Source: Erysipelotrichaceae bacterium OPF54 (GTDB taxonomy: Bacteria > Bacillota_I > Bacilli_A > Erysipelotrichales > Erysipelotrichaceae). Taken from it: DNA of 64,000 bases. This document shows positions 47,799 to 61,238 of this stretch, piece after piece. The notes below the pieces were generated by a model. It was given only the letters and a program-made list of their open reading frames with translations. It was not told the DNA's origin and made no database searches. Both the position numbers and the translations under genes were made by a program. Every line of letters starts with the position of its first letter. Position 1 is the stretch's first letter. Location of the stretch: positions 2,643,659 through 2,707,658 of the forward strand of contig BQKD01000001.1 in NCBI GenBank assembly GCA_022834735.1. The letters run 5' to 3'.

Positions 47799-47834
47799 TC
47801 CTCTAATAAGATACTCCTTTTTTGGAAGTTAAGC

Positions 47835-47864
47835 AAGCAAAACCGGGAAAACTTATCCCCGGTT
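47835..47864 (-). terminator. Terminator of the helicase operon
   Basis: AACCGGG (47841-47847) pairs with CCCGGTT (47858-47864), followed on the minus strand by TTGCTTGCTT. The helicase stop codon lies in the loop. Confidence 0.65.
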
Positions 47865-49958
47865 CAGTTCCAGTGTGCGCAAATACTCTTTCGTTCCTTC
47901 GATATCCAGCAGATTATCGATCACATAATCGATACGAACAGAGGGCGGAAGCAGATCCCGGTACTTTGTTTTCGCAAGAAACGCTTCGACACGCTCCGGA
48001 TCATTTTTAAGAAAGGAGAAGATCGTTTCGCGTTCCCATTCCGTCTTCATGCAGCGTTCCAGTTCCTTCCTCATATTAAAGTGCGAATTTGTAAAATAGA
48101 GGGAGGCATCCCATTCGCTGCACCGCAGCGCATCCGTATGTGCTGTGATCATCAGCAGAAGCATCAGCGTATGATCGATCTTTGTCCCTCGAAATGTCTG
48201 AAGCACGAGCTGTCCCTCTTCGTCTTTGATCAGCGAGCTGGTTTTCCGCTTTCCGATCACTTTTTCAAGAAGCCGCGAATCCGGATACTGTTCAGGCCGT
48301 TCCATGATCGTTTTCATTTCCTGCCGGATCGCATCCGATACAATGATCCCCGGAATGCCGAGCTTGAGCGAGCGTCCATCCTCTGCCGGGATCACATCAA
48401 TTCTTTTTTTTCTGCTATCCATACGGACAACTTCCCACGCTTTGGAAGCAATCAGGATCAGACTTGTCTTTTTCATCCATGGAGGCGGAACAACTTCTGC
48501 CAGCTTTTCGCTGCCATAATACACTACATAACTGTCTTCCCCTTCGAAAAGAGAAAAGAAAGAACCGTTTTTCAATAGTTTTTCCGTCTCTCTGCCGGCA
48601 ATTACGTCGCCGCCGCACAATTCGATGAGTTCCTGTTTCAACAAATAGTTCAATATCGCGGAACGTTCAGCATCCTTCACCCATTGCCATACGCGCATGG
48701 AATGATTGAGATTCTTGAATTCATCAAACGGCATGCTGCCGCGCTCAAGCAGGATGGACAATACCTGATGAACAAACACATTGTACGGCCTGCTGATCAG
48801 AAGAACAGAATCGAGTTCTCCTTTTTTCAAAAGCATCAGTGCCGCATAAGCCTGCAGAAAAAGCCACGGTTCGCTCGAGATCATGTACAGTTGTGACGGA
48901 GTGTTCCGGCGCCCGCTTCTTCCTGCCCGCTGTGCCAGCGAAGAAACGCTCATCGGCGCATCGTACTGGATGACTTCATCGACGGCCCCGATATCGATCC
49001 CCAGTTCAAGAGTGCTGGTACAGCAGATCAGGAAGGGAAGCCCCTCTTCTTTGGCAAAAAGCTCTGCGCTTCGCTTCAGCTCTTTGCTCAAATTGGAATA
49101 ATGCGCAAAATAGCTGACTGGCACATTGTCGTTGGCTCCCCATTTTTTAAGACGGGACGCAAAGTCCTCTACCGTATGTCTGGAATTGGCAAACAGCAGA
49201 GAAGAATGCCTTTTTGACCGTTCGTATATTTTTTCAGTTACCCGCTCAAAATCCCATTTGAAATCGCCGCTCGGTTCAACAAATTCCAGCTTGTATTCCA
49301 GCTCCTTTTTTGTCCGGTCGGCCAGGACCAGGGTATTTCGATCCGACGGAAAAAACTGCTTTACAGCCTCCATATCCTTTTTCCCCAGCGTAGCCGACAT
49401 CCCGATATAACGGGGATCCGTATGCATATATCTTTTGATCCTTTCAAGAAGGGAACGAAGCTGATATCCACGGTCATTGCCGATAAAGCTGTGGATCTCG
49501 TCCACCAGGACCCATCGCACATCACTGAACAGGATGGCGGCATATTCAGGATGCATGGTCAGGATCGCCTCGATCGACTCCGGAGTGATGAGCAGGATCC
49601 CTTTCGGATCGGCAAGAAGAGCTTTCTTGCGGCTTTGGCTCACTTCGTTATGCCAGATAAAAGAAGAAATTTTCAATTGATCGCACAAACCGTTCAACCG
49701 GCGAAACTGATCATTGATCAGAGCGACCAGCGGAGAAATATAAAGGATGGGGATCCTGTTAAAATCGCCGGCATGATCAATGGCCGGAAGAAAAGCTGCT
49801 TCCGTTTTCCCGGATGCGGTCGGTGCGCAGAGGATCAGATTGGCATCTGTATCTTTTGCGTATTTGATCGAAGCTTCCTGGATCTTGGTCAAAGCAGGCC
49901 ATCCCTGATCATAAATGTATTCTCTGATCTCTTTGGACAGCAGTCGATACGAGGACAT
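47853..49958 (-). CDS. Lhr-like superfamily 2 helicase (BrxHI-like)
   Basis: A 701-residue DEAD/DEAH helicase. It has motif I APTASGKTEAAF (~44), PLVALINDQ, TPES, LVDEIHSF (~150, DEIH), SATLG, then TSTLELGIDIGAVD and QRAGRSGRR (motif VI, ~350). A C-terminal ~300-residue extension follows, typical of Lhr-type enzymes. It is the last gene of a cassette: its ATG shares a base with the stop of the BrxD-like gene. In type 2 BREX (Pgl) systems a BrxHI helicase pairs with BrxD. A role in DNA surveillance or phage defence is inferred from this context. Confidence 0.88.
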   Translation of the reverse strand: MSSYRLLSKEIREYIYDQGWPALTKIQEASIKYAKDTDANLILCAPTASGKTEAAFLPAIDHAGDFNRIPILYISPLVALINDQFRRLNGLCDQLKISSFIWHNEVSQSRKKALLADPKGILLITPESIEAILTMHPEYAAILFSDVRWVLVDEIHSFIGNDRGYQLRSLLERIKRYMHTDPRYIGMSATLGKKDMEAVKQFFPSDRNTLVLADRTKKELEYKLEFVEPSGDFKWDFERVTEKIYERSKRHSSLLFANSRHTVEDFASRLKKWGANDNVPVSYFAHYSNLSKELKRSAELFAKEEGLPFLICCTSTLELGIDIGAVDEVIQYDAPMSVSSLAQRAGRSGRRNTPSQLYMISSEPWLFLQAYAALMLLKKGELDSVLLISRPYNVFVHQVLSILLERGSMPFDEFKNLNHSMRVWQWVKDAERSAILNYLLKQELIELCGGDVIAGRETEKLLKNGSFFSLFEGEDSYVVYYGSEKLAEVVPPPWMKKTSLILIASKAWEVVRMDSRKKRIDVIPAEDGRSLKLGIPGIIVSDAIRQEMKTIMERPEQYPDSRLLEKVIGKRKTSSLIKDEEGQLVLQTFRGTKIDHTLMLLLMITAHTDALRCSEWDASLYFTNSHFNMRKELERCMKTEWERETIFSFLKNDPERVEAFLAKTKYRDLLPPSVRIDYVIDNLLDIEGTKEYLRTLELNRG

Positions 49959-51241
49959 CAGAACACCTCGATATCATCGTGATCGTCTGCATCGCGAACA
50001 ACAGCTCTGCCATTGAATTTGGATCGGATGAGATCGTCAAAAGAAAGTGCAGGATTCTGCCGTTTCAGATCAAGAAGTTCGAGAAAATCCTTGATGACAG
50101 TTCGCGGTGTCAGAAATTCATCCGCACCCGGGCGATTGAGCTGTTCCTCCATATAGTGCTCGATTTCTGATGGAGAAACATTCAGATCCGTATGATAATT
50201 CGCATTGTATATTTCGATCAGATGTTCCAGCAATGTATAGATCTCTGCCGGAGTCAATGGCTTTAGCCCCAGAACTGTCCGATTTGTATTGATCAGGCTC
50301 TGGTCCTTCTGCTCTGTCCCGAGACGGCCAGCCAGCGCTTTGTAGCTCGAAAGGCCGCGATACATATCATACACGGTCTTCCGGGTCGCGCCAAAATTCA
50401 GGAACATATGCGAGATCATATTTGTCTTGCATTCATTGTACATATTAAGAATGACTTCATAGTTGTTTGCGCGGGTCTGGCTTCTTGGGATTTTATATAA
50501 ATTGACCAGCTCGTCAAAATTGACGACAAGGCCCGCATAACCTACTTTCACGACAAATTCGCAAAATGTTTTCAGCGCATCGTACCAGTTCATATCCGTG
50601 ATGATCGTTGAGATGCCAAGAAGCTTTTTGGATTCGGTCTTCGTGTCGATCTCGCCGCGAAGCCAGCGAAGCGCACCGATTTTCTGTTCGCGATCATTTG
50701 CCAGCATTCCCTGCGCATAAAGACTGACCGCTTTTCCGAAATCATAAGCCATCAAAGGAATTTTGAACGTATCAAAAGTTTCCTCGATGCGGCGGCACGT
50801 GCCGAACACGACCGGTTCCAGATTATCGCGGCTTTCCTGGCTAAGCTGTGTGATCCATTTCTGAAGCAGGATTTCCAGGCACGACCGGTCCTGGCATGTT
50901 TTGATATGAAGCTGGTTCATGATTTCCCTGTAGAGCGTCCGCGCTTTCCCGGTCGAAGAATAAAACGCTCTGTTCGGGCTCAGATCGATTGTCGAAACCA
51001 CAAAATCCTTTTCCAGCGCAAATGTATCGATTGTCTGCAGGATAAAGCTTTTTCCGCTCCCGAAATCTCCTGCCCAGAAACGGATATCGCTCTGTCCCTG
51101 CGCAACATGCTGCAGGATCGAAATAATTTCCTCCACTTCCTGTTTTCTTCCGACCAGCAGGTGATGAATGCCTCGTTTCGGAACGACACCTCCTTCAAGA
51201 GAAGTGATGATCTGATGGGCTTCTTTCGGATTAATTTTCAT
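49958..51241 (-). CDS. BrxD-like ATP-binding protein (DUF2791 family)
   Basis: A 427-residue P-loop ATPase. The family start GGVVPKRGIHHLLVGRK is followed by Walker A AGDFGSGKS (58-66) and Walker B LVVNFDELVNL (~235). The C-terminal winged part includes FLTPRTVIKDFLELL. This matches the BREX ATP-binding domain of BrxD/BrxC. ATG 51241 has GGAGG six bases upstream and overlaps the TerB-like stop by 11 bp. It probably loads or regulates the helicase encoded next. No PglZ, PglX or other BREX core gene is nearby. Confidence 0.85.
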   Translation of the reverse strand: MKINPKEAHQIITSLEGGVVPKRGIHHLLVGRKQEVEEIISILQHVAQGQSDIRFWAGDFGSGKSFILQTIDTFALEKDFVVSTIDLSPNRAFYSSTGKARTLYREIMNQLHIKTCQDRSCLEILLQKWITQLSQESRDNLEPVVFGTCRRIEETFDTFKIPLMAYDFGKAVSLYAQGMLANDREQKIGALRWLRGEIDTKTESKKLLGISTIITDMNWYDALKTFCEFVVKVGYAGLVVNFDELVNLYKIPRSQTRANNYEVILNMYNECKTNMISHMFLNFGATRKTVYDMYRGLSSYKALAGRLGTEQKDQSLINTNRTVLGLKPLTPAEIYTLLEHLIEIYNANYHTDLNVSPSEIEHYMEEQLNRPGADEFLTPRTVIKDFLELLDLKRQNPALSFDDLIRSKFNGRAVVRDADDHDDIEVF

Positions 51242-52793
51242 GTAATGCCTCCTTGACATAATTTATATAATACGGGTCGATCTGCACAAGATCGCCATCG
51301 GCAATAAGGATGGCATCATTGACAAGATCATAGTACTGTTCATTGATCTGATCGATGAGCGACTGGGAAAATGTATGCTGAGCGGCCGCTTCATCCTCAA
51401 ACTGTTCGATCGGCATCGGATGGTCCAGAAGACGCAGTACAAGATTTTTCAGGCTCCACTTCTCCTGCGGCACTATGGCCTGCTCATTATTTGTTTTTTC
51501 TTCTGCGATCGTATTATCCAGCTCGGCCGGTAAAAAGGCATTTACTGTATCTACAGTGTCCAGAAACTGTTTCCTTGCCTGACCGAGCTCGTCTTTGGAA
51601 AGAATAATGTGCCGGCGTTTCGGCTCTTTCATCTGCAGCAGGGTTTCGTATACTTTCTGATCCCACGTTTTATTTAACAGATCCTCGAATGGACCGTACC
51701 AGGAAGAGTGGATCGTATGGGTCAAAAGCTTCTGCAATGCAGGCGTCTTCTTTTGCTGCAGGAGCTTGTACAGGGCAATGATCCTGAGATCATATGGCTC
51801 CTTTAATAGCTCCTTGTAGAGCCTGTCCTGGTTTGGGGGAAGATTACCGATTATTTCGGCACGCCGGGCAGGATCGGCTTTTCTTAATTGATCAAGCACA
51901 AAAGGCCAGACCGGTTCTCCGCGTTTTTCCAGTTCGCTCACAAAAGTATTCACGTCCTCTTCGGACAGGGAGGATTTTTGTTCAGAAAGGATCTGATCAA
52001 AAGTCGCGGCGCCCTTTTTAAGCAGACGATTTTTGATGGCCTCGATTTCCTTCTCTTCGCTCAGCACTTTGGTAAGCCGGCTTGAAGGAAGATCCTTGCG
52101 TACGATATTTTCACTCACTTTTAAAAGATAACGTAAAAAATTGTTAAAAGAGGAATTTCGTTTTCTAAAGTAATACTGGTTATCAAGAATAGCCTTGATC
52201 CTCTTCTTTATCACGCTTCGTTTTGGGAAGGCTTGTTCTTCGAGCAGCCGATCGATCAGATGAAGGTAGATTTCAATGATGTGGCGGGCAATGGCGGGAT
52301 GCTGAAATAGCCTGGAATTCCTTGCAGGGGTTATATTTAAAAGACGGACCTGGGCGGGAGAAAGAAAGTGTTCCTTCCGAAGCGTGCCGGTCGGATCCCA
52401 CCACAAAGGAGTAAAGCGATAATGGGTATCGTGCAAAATGTCATTTTGCATGATGTAAGCACGGATCGCCTCCATTACTTCTTTACCAGCCTCGGCTACC
52501 AAAGGAGCATATTCGTAATAGGGGTCGTGATATGAAATATCATTGACACAGTAGACGAAAATATCGATGCATATATTACGGGTAAACTCCAGATCCGGAA
52601 ATTTATCGTGGATATAATTGCACAAATTGATATACAATTTTCTCACTTTATCATACTTATCTGCCGAAATGCTCTTCCATACGTACTCATCGATATTCTG
52701 GATGACGCGGTTGAAAAAATCGGTCTTATTTTTTGTATTATTCTCTTTTTTATTCTGGATCTTTTCTGGCTCCAGGTTCGTAATATCAATCAT
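51231..52793 (-). CDS. TerB-N/TerB-C-like protein of the BrxD-BrxHI cassette
   Basis: A 520-residue soluble protein. The N-terminal half (DEYVWKSISADKYDKVRKLYINLCNYI..., FTPLWWDP) and the C-terminal end (SLIDQINEQYYDLVNDAILIADGDLVQIDPYYINYV) resemble the TerB-N and TerB-C domains of tellurite-resistance-type stress systems. In other genomes these are encoded with a BrxD-type ATPase and a helicase. The central TerB metal-binding domain is not evident; instead there is a long helical middle. It is first in the operon. The start has no ribosome binding site and TACAAT lies six bases before it. Confidence 0.65.
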   Translation of the reverse strand: MIDITNLEPEKIQNKKENNTKNKTDFFNRVIQNIDEYVWKSISADKYDKVRKLYINLCNYIHDKFPDLEFTRNICIDIFVYCVNDISYHDPYYEYAPLVAEAGKEVMEAIRAYIMQNDILHDTHYRFTPLWWDPTGTLRKEHFLSPAQVRLLNITPARNSRLFQHPAIARHIIEIYLHLIDRLLEEQAFPKRSVIKKRIKAILDNQYYFRKRNSSFNNFLRYLLKVSENIVRKDLPSSRLTKVLSEEKEIEAIKNRLLKKGAATFDQILSEQKSSLSEEDVNTFVSELEKRGEPVWPFVLDQLRKADPARRAEIIGNLPPNQDRLYKELLKEPYDLRIIALYKLLQQKKTPALQKLLTHTIHSSWYGPFEDLLNKTWDQKVYETLLQMKEPKRRHIILSKDELGQARKQFLDTVDTVNAFLPAELDNTIAEEKTNNEQAIVPQEKWSLKNLVLRLLDHPMPIEQFEDEAAAQHTFSQSLIDQINEQYYDLVNDAILIADGDLVQIDPYYINYVKEALHEN

Positions 52794-52799
52794 GTTCTT

Positions 52800-52805
52800 A
52801 TTGTA
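52800..52805 (-). promoter_or_regulatory. -10 element placed for a leaderless TerB-like transcript
   Basis: TACAAT on the minus strand is separated from ATG 52793 by only six bases, the same arrangement as at 3250-3262. No Shine-Dalgarno and no strong -35 are visible. Confidence 0.4.
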
Positions 52806-52853
52806 ACACGATTTTCCCTTGTACGTTTTTTAATGACTGGTATATGAGATAAA

Positions 52854-52880
52854 CAAAAAAGTCCTGTATGAAAACAGGAC
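52854..52880 (-). terminator. Terminator of rRNA operon 2
   Basis: GTCCTGT (52861-52867) and ACAGGAC (52874-52880) with a loop different from operon 1, followed on the minus strand by TTTTTTGTTT. Confidence 0.85.
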
Positions 52881-52888
52881 AAAAAAAA

Positions 52889-53002
52889 GACCCGGCAGCG
52901 AGCTATTTTCGCAGGCGCAAGGCCAACTATCGTCGCCGCTGGGGTGCTTAACTTCTGTGTTCGGGATGGGTACAGGTGTTTCCACCCCGCCATCGCCACC
53001 GG
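52889..53002 (-). rRNA. rrf: 5S ribosomal RNA, operon 2
   Basis: Identical to the operon 1 copy, with the same terminal helix CCGGTGGCGA/TCGCTGCCGG. The offset between the two operons is a constant 29,230 bp. Confidence 0.95.
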
Positions 53003-53094
53003 ATCTTCTTCACGCTTTCCATCGATCTTTCAAAATCACCATACACCCTCTTCCACAATCGGTCTTGGCAAGTCGCGGACGTCTTCATCTCTTC

Positions 53095-56003
<2,909 letters not shown>

Positions 56004-56259
56004 GTTGGTTCTCTAGTTTCTTTCAATGTGCTTTCTACAAGATTTTTCTTCTTTTGATGAAAACTGTTATTTCTTTAACTGTTTCTCAGTGTTATCTTCC
56101 ACAACTTGCTTTCAAGACCTCTTCTCTTCTTATCTATTGTGTCTTTTCTTCAAATTTGTGTATGATGATTTTCAAAGATCGATTTCTGCTCTCAGGACAA
56201 TCCCTGAAAACCTGACAGAACTCCTTCTCACGTCTTTACACCTTCTTCGCTTTCTCCTT

Positions 56260-57786
<1,527 letters not shown>

Positions 57787-58044
57787 TTGATATTGACTCT
57801 TTTTTTGTTTCTGTTATCTCTTTTTTTCTTTTCAGGTGTTTCTCAAGAAATCGACGTGTAATTTTAGTTCTCTCGTACTTGTACGTTTTTTTCTTCTAAA
57901 ACTATTCGTTTCTGTCAGGTTTTCAAAGATCGTCCCTCGCTGCCGTTTCCGACAGCTCGTTTATACTAACTCGTCGCGAAGGATTCGTCAAGCCGGAATC
58001 CCGATTTTTTTTCGAGCGGCTTTCCGCTGTCCTTCAGCTTGTTT

Positions 58045-58161
58045 AATATACCATGCTCCGATTTATCTGTCAACTATTTTTTATAATATTTTTCAATATT
58101 TTTAGATGACAGTTTGCCGGAAAGCTTTGTCATGATATCCCTTTCCCCTCCTCTTTGTCAA
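58045..58161 (-). promoter_or_regulatory. Tandem promoters of rRNA operon 2
   Basis: P2 is TTGACA (58068-58073), 17 bases, TATATT (58045-58050). P1 is TTGACA (58156-58161), 18 bases, TATCAT (58132-58137). Identical to operon 1; similarity ends about eight bases beyond P1. P1 begins 26 bp after the dprA stop. The leader 57787-58044 has no gene. Confidence 0.85.
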
Positions 58162-58187
58162 TACTTTTTTTGATTTTTTATTTTCCG

Positions 58188-58928
58188 CTATATTTCCTGG
58201 ATATCTTTGATCGAAGCGATGATCTGTGCGCCATTGGCAATAAGATAGTTGCACCCAGGAAACTTCTTTTCGCCGAATTTTTTAGGAAGACAATAGACAT
58301 CCTTTCCCAGATCAAGACATTCATTGACTGTCAGCATCGTCCCGCTTTTCATGCCCGCCTCGATCACGATCAGACACGTGCCGATCGACGCGATCAGGCG
58401 ATTGCGCCACGGAAAATGCTTTGCGTACGGCTTGACTCCCGGCGGATATTCCGAAAGGATCAGATGATCTTTTTTCATCCGTTCGAACAGAGCTGCGTTC
58501 GCTTTCGGATACACCACATCGATACCGCAGCCCAGCACCCCGATCGTCTTTTGGTCCAGCGCCGCTTCATGAGCAAAAGAATCGATCCCTTTCGCCAGAC
58601 CGGATACGATCACATATTTTCTTTTCAATACATTAACGACGGCACGAGTATTTATTTTTCCCTCCTCAGAACACTCTCTTGCGCCAACCACGCCCACAGC
58701 CCGCTCATGGATAAGGCTCAGGTTTCCTATGTAAAAAACGATCCACGGCGGGCAGTCGAGATCATAAAAGCACGCAGGATACTCCTTTTCGCCAATCGTC
58801 ACAAAATGAAAAGGACAGTTCAGGATCTGATACGGTTCCTTGTTCTTTATTGCCGAAGCAATCGATTCCCAGTCGCCGCCATATAAAACACTGTAAAATA
58901 AAATAGCTAGTCTGTAATTATATTTCAT
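58188..58928 (-). CDS. dprA: DNA-processing protein DprA
   Basis: A 246-residue Rossmann-fold protein that loads RecA on single-stranded DNA during natural transformation. Core motifs are VGVVGARECS, VSGLAKGIDSFAHEAAL, TIGVLGCGIDVVYPKAN, LSEYPPG and FPWRNRLIA... VIEAGMKSGTMLTV. It is short and lacks the C-terminal winged helix found in many homologs. It lies downstream of rnhB, a common neighbour. No other competence gene is in the window. Confidence 0.93.
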   Translation of the reverse strand: MKYNYRLAILFYSVLYGGDWESIASAIKNKEPYQILNCPFHFVTIGEKEYPACFYDLDCPPWIVFYIGNLSLIHERAVGVVGARECSEEGKINTRAVVNVLKRKYVIVSGLAKGIDSFAHEAALDQKTIGVLGCGIDVVYPKANAALFERMKKDHLILSEYPPGVKPYAKHFPWRNRLIASIGTCLIVIEAGMKSGTMLTVNECLDLGKDVYCLPKKFGEKKFPGCNYLIANGAQIIASIKDIQEI

Positions 58929-58970
58929 AGTATTTATATACGAATAAATCCGTCTTTACTGTACCTTTTT

Positions 58971-59579
58971 TTAAAATAATTTAATTTCGAGCTGCTTTTT
59001 CACCGGTCCGTAGCTTTTCCGGTGAATATCCAGCACGCCGTAACGGCTCAAATTTTCTATGTGCTGTTTTGTCGGATAGCCTTTATGCTTTTTAAAACCG
59101 TACTCTTCATGCATCGCATCCAGCTTAAACATCCAGTGATCCCTGGTCACTTTTGCCAGGATGCTTGCCGCAGCAATAGAAAGCGATTTCTGATCCCCTT
59201 TTACTACCGCCACGAACGATCCGTCATAATTCCGGAGCGGCATGGCATCCGTCAGCACAAGATCCCCTTTCAGATCCTTGGCGATCTGCTCCATTGCCAC
59301 CTGTGTCGCACGGTATATATTCAGCGCATCAATTGTCTGTTCGCAGACGACAAGGATCTCATACGCTTTCGCATCTTCGATAATCTGTTCAAAGAGGCGT
59401 TCCCTTTTTTTCTCGCTCAGCTTCTTGGAATCATCAATTTCTTCGTTGCGGTAGCCTTTATCGAAAACGACGCCTGCGACCACCAGAGGACCGGCAATCG
59501 GACCTCTTCCTGCTTCATCGATCCCTACGATACGGGCACTGGAATTCCAGTAATCAATCTCGAGCGGATGGCTGATCAT
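58971..59579 (-). CDS. rnhB: Ribonuclease HII
   Basis: A 202-residue endonuclease cutting RNA in RNA-DNA hybrids and at single ribonucleotides. The metal ligands are in VGIDEAGRGPIAGP (Asp21, Glu22) and LTDAMPL, with a further Asp in SILAKVTRD. Typical end HRKSYGPVK. ATG 59579 with GGAGAG upstream overlaps the rbgA gene by 26 bp; the in-frame extension upstream adds nothing conserved. Confidence 0.96.
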   Translation of the reverse strand: MISHPLEIDYWNSSARIVGIDEAGRGPIAGPLVVAGVVFDKGYRNEEIDDSKKLSEKKRERLFEQIIEDAKAYEILVVCEQTIDALNIYRATQVAMEQIAKDLKGDLVLTDAMPLRNYDGSFVAVVKGDQKSLSIAAASILAKVTRDHWMFKLDAMHEEYGFKKHKGYPTKQHIENLSRYGVLDIHRKSYGPVKKQLEIKLF

Positions 59580-60471
59580 GAACGCTCTCCCAGGTGATCC
59601 TTCCAATTTTATTTTCCCGGATATCCTTTACAAAAGACCGCATCAAACGGTTTTCATCTACCGCACCCTTCTGCAGGTACCCTCTTTTCCGGCCAATTTC
59701 GAGCAGCGTATCATAGGGCGTATCCTGCAGTTCGATCCCATAGGCGGCCGCCAAAGCTTGAGGATCATTTTCCATGAGCCATTTGCAGCCGTAAAAGGCA
59801 AGATCGTCCTGTGTGACCACTTCGTCGCGGATCGACCCTAGCAGGGCAAGCCGCTCTCCGACATACTCTCCTTCAAATTTAGGCCACAGCACGCCTGGCG
59901 TATCGAGCAGTTCGATGGCCTTATCGAGCTTGATCCACTGCAGCGATTTTGTAACGCCCGGGCGATCGCCGGTCTGGGCCGCTTTTCTTTTTGCCAGAGT
60001 ATTGATAAAAGTGCTCTTTCCTACATTCGGAATGCCGCATACCATCGCACGCAGGGCCCGAGGATTGATCCCTCTGCGTTTCTGTTTTTCTATCAAAGCG
60101 GCACATAGTTTTTCCCCGCTTTCGATGATCGTGTTTTTGTAGGAGTCCCTGATCAGATCGAGCGCAACAGCCATCTGATGGTCATTCCGGAAATAATCGA
60201 TCCATTCTCTTGTTTTCTGCGGGTCCGCTTTGTCTTTTTTAGATAAAATGATCAGTCTTGGTTTATTGCCGATCAGCTCATCGATCATCGGGTTTTTCGA
60301 AGACATAGGAATTCGGGCATCACGGATCTCGATCACGAAATCCACCTTTTTCATATTTTCCTCCATCTGTCTTTTTGCTTTGGTCATATGACCAGGAAAC
60401 CAGTTAATGTTTGAGGTATTTGTATCGGTTTTTTCCTGCGCCTTCTTTTTTGTCTTTTTTTTCTGCGCCAT
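59554..60471 (-). CDS. rbgA: Ribosome biogenesis GTPase RbgA (YlqF)
   Basis: A 305-residue circularly permuted GTPase needed for late 50S assembly. INWFPGHMTKAKRQ is the family start. G4 (LSKKDKAD) comes before G1 (GIPNVGKST), followed by RPGVTKS and DTPGVLWPK (G3). The C-terminal domain is complete. A Lys-rich N-terminal extension is present. It follows lepB and overlaps rnhB, the conserved lepB-rbgA-rnhB order of Bacillota. Confidence 0.96.
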   Translation of the reverse strand: MAQKKKTKKKAQEKTDTNTSNINWFPGHMTKAKRQMEENMKKVDFVIEIRDARIPMSSKNPMIDELIGNKPRLIILSKKDKADPQKTREWIDYFRNDHQMAVALDLIRDSYKNTIIESGEKLCAALIEKQKRRGINPRALRAMVCGIPNVGKSTFINTLAKRKAAQTGDRPGVTKSLQWIKLDKAIELLDTPGVLWPKFEGEYVGERLALLGSIRDEVVTQDDLAFYGCKWLMENDPQALAAAYGIELQDTPYDTLLEIGRKRGYLQKGAVDENRLMRSFVKDIRENKIGRITWESVHDQPSARD

Positions 60472-60515
60472 ATTTTCACATCCTTTCGTTTATTGTACTC
60501 CATAGGCTTCTTTGC

Positions 60516-60545
60516 CAAAAAAGGAAAGCCCGTTCACTTTCCTTT
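60516..60545 (-). terminator. Terminator-like hairpin at the end of lepB
   Basis: AAAAGGAAAG and CTTTCCTTTT pair around an eight-base loop and run into TTTTTTGG on the minus strand. It overlaps the lepB stop and precedes rbgA by about 45 bp. Confidence 0.7.
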
Positions 60546-61168
60546 TACTTGATGCCGAATTTTGAAAACGGGAACAGCACAAGCACTCCCTTCCCGTAAA
60601 ACTGATCCCGTTTGACCGGACCAACGGAAGGATCTCTTGAATCCTTCGAATACGGGCGGTTATCGCCCATCACAAAATATTCATCTTCTCCTAATGTGAC
60701 CGGTCCCCAGTCCCGCACGATCTGAGGTTCCGGGTTCTCCGGGGTCGTCTGCAGAGTTTTATTGAAATATCCATATTTTTCGAGCAGCGAGTCTTTATAT
60801 TCCTGATCAATATATGCAGACTCATCGATCTTTTCGCCATTTACATATACATCGTCGTTTCGACATTCGATCGTATCGCCCGGCATTCCGATCACGCGCT
60901 TTACCCATTCGCTTTTTTCTCCGGTTTCCGGATCGGTCATTGTAACGACCACGATCTCATTGCGCTGCGGATCGGACAATCTGGCCGAGATCACGCTTGT
61001 AAATCCATATTCTCCATCCGCCAGCGTCGGGTCCATGCTGTGTCCGATCACCGTTACTGGATGAGCGATAAAATTCGCAAACAGCAGCACGACAACCGCA
61101 CTGACAACAAACACTTTGACAAAGTCGAGTATTTCTTTTCCGATCGATGATTTCTTTTCTTCTGTCAT
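60545..61168 (-). CDS. lepB: Signal peptidase I
   Basis: A 207-residue membrane protease with one N-terminal helix (~16-35). The Ser-Lys dyad is Ser44 in IGHSMDPT and Lys90 in WVKRVIGMPGD. The later boxes DDVYVNG and YFVMGDNRPYSKDSRD are also present. It removes signal peptides from exported proteins. It lies between rplS and rbgA. Confidence 0.96.
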   Translation of the reverse strand: MTEEKKSSIGKEILDFVKVFVVSAVVVLLFANFIAHPVTVIGHSMDPTLADGEYGFTSVISARLSDPQRNEIVVVTMTDPETGEKSEWVKRVIGMPGDTIECRNDDVYVNGEKIDESAYIDQEYKDSLLEKYGYFNKTLQTTPENPEPQIVRDWGPVTLGEDEYFVMGDNRPYSKDSRDPSVGPVKRDQFYGKGVLVLFPFSKFGIK

Positions 61169-61207
61169 AGAAACTCCTTTTCCCGTTCTTGTTTTTTATT
61201 ATTATAA

Positions 61208-61234
61208 TATGAAAAAAGCCGGATAAACCGGCTT
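61208..61234 (-). terminator. Terminator of rplS
   Basis: AAGCCGG (61216-61222) pairs with CCGGCTT (61228-61234), followed on the minus strand by TTTTTTC, directly after the rplS stop. Confidence 0.85.
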
Positions 61235-61238
61235 AATT

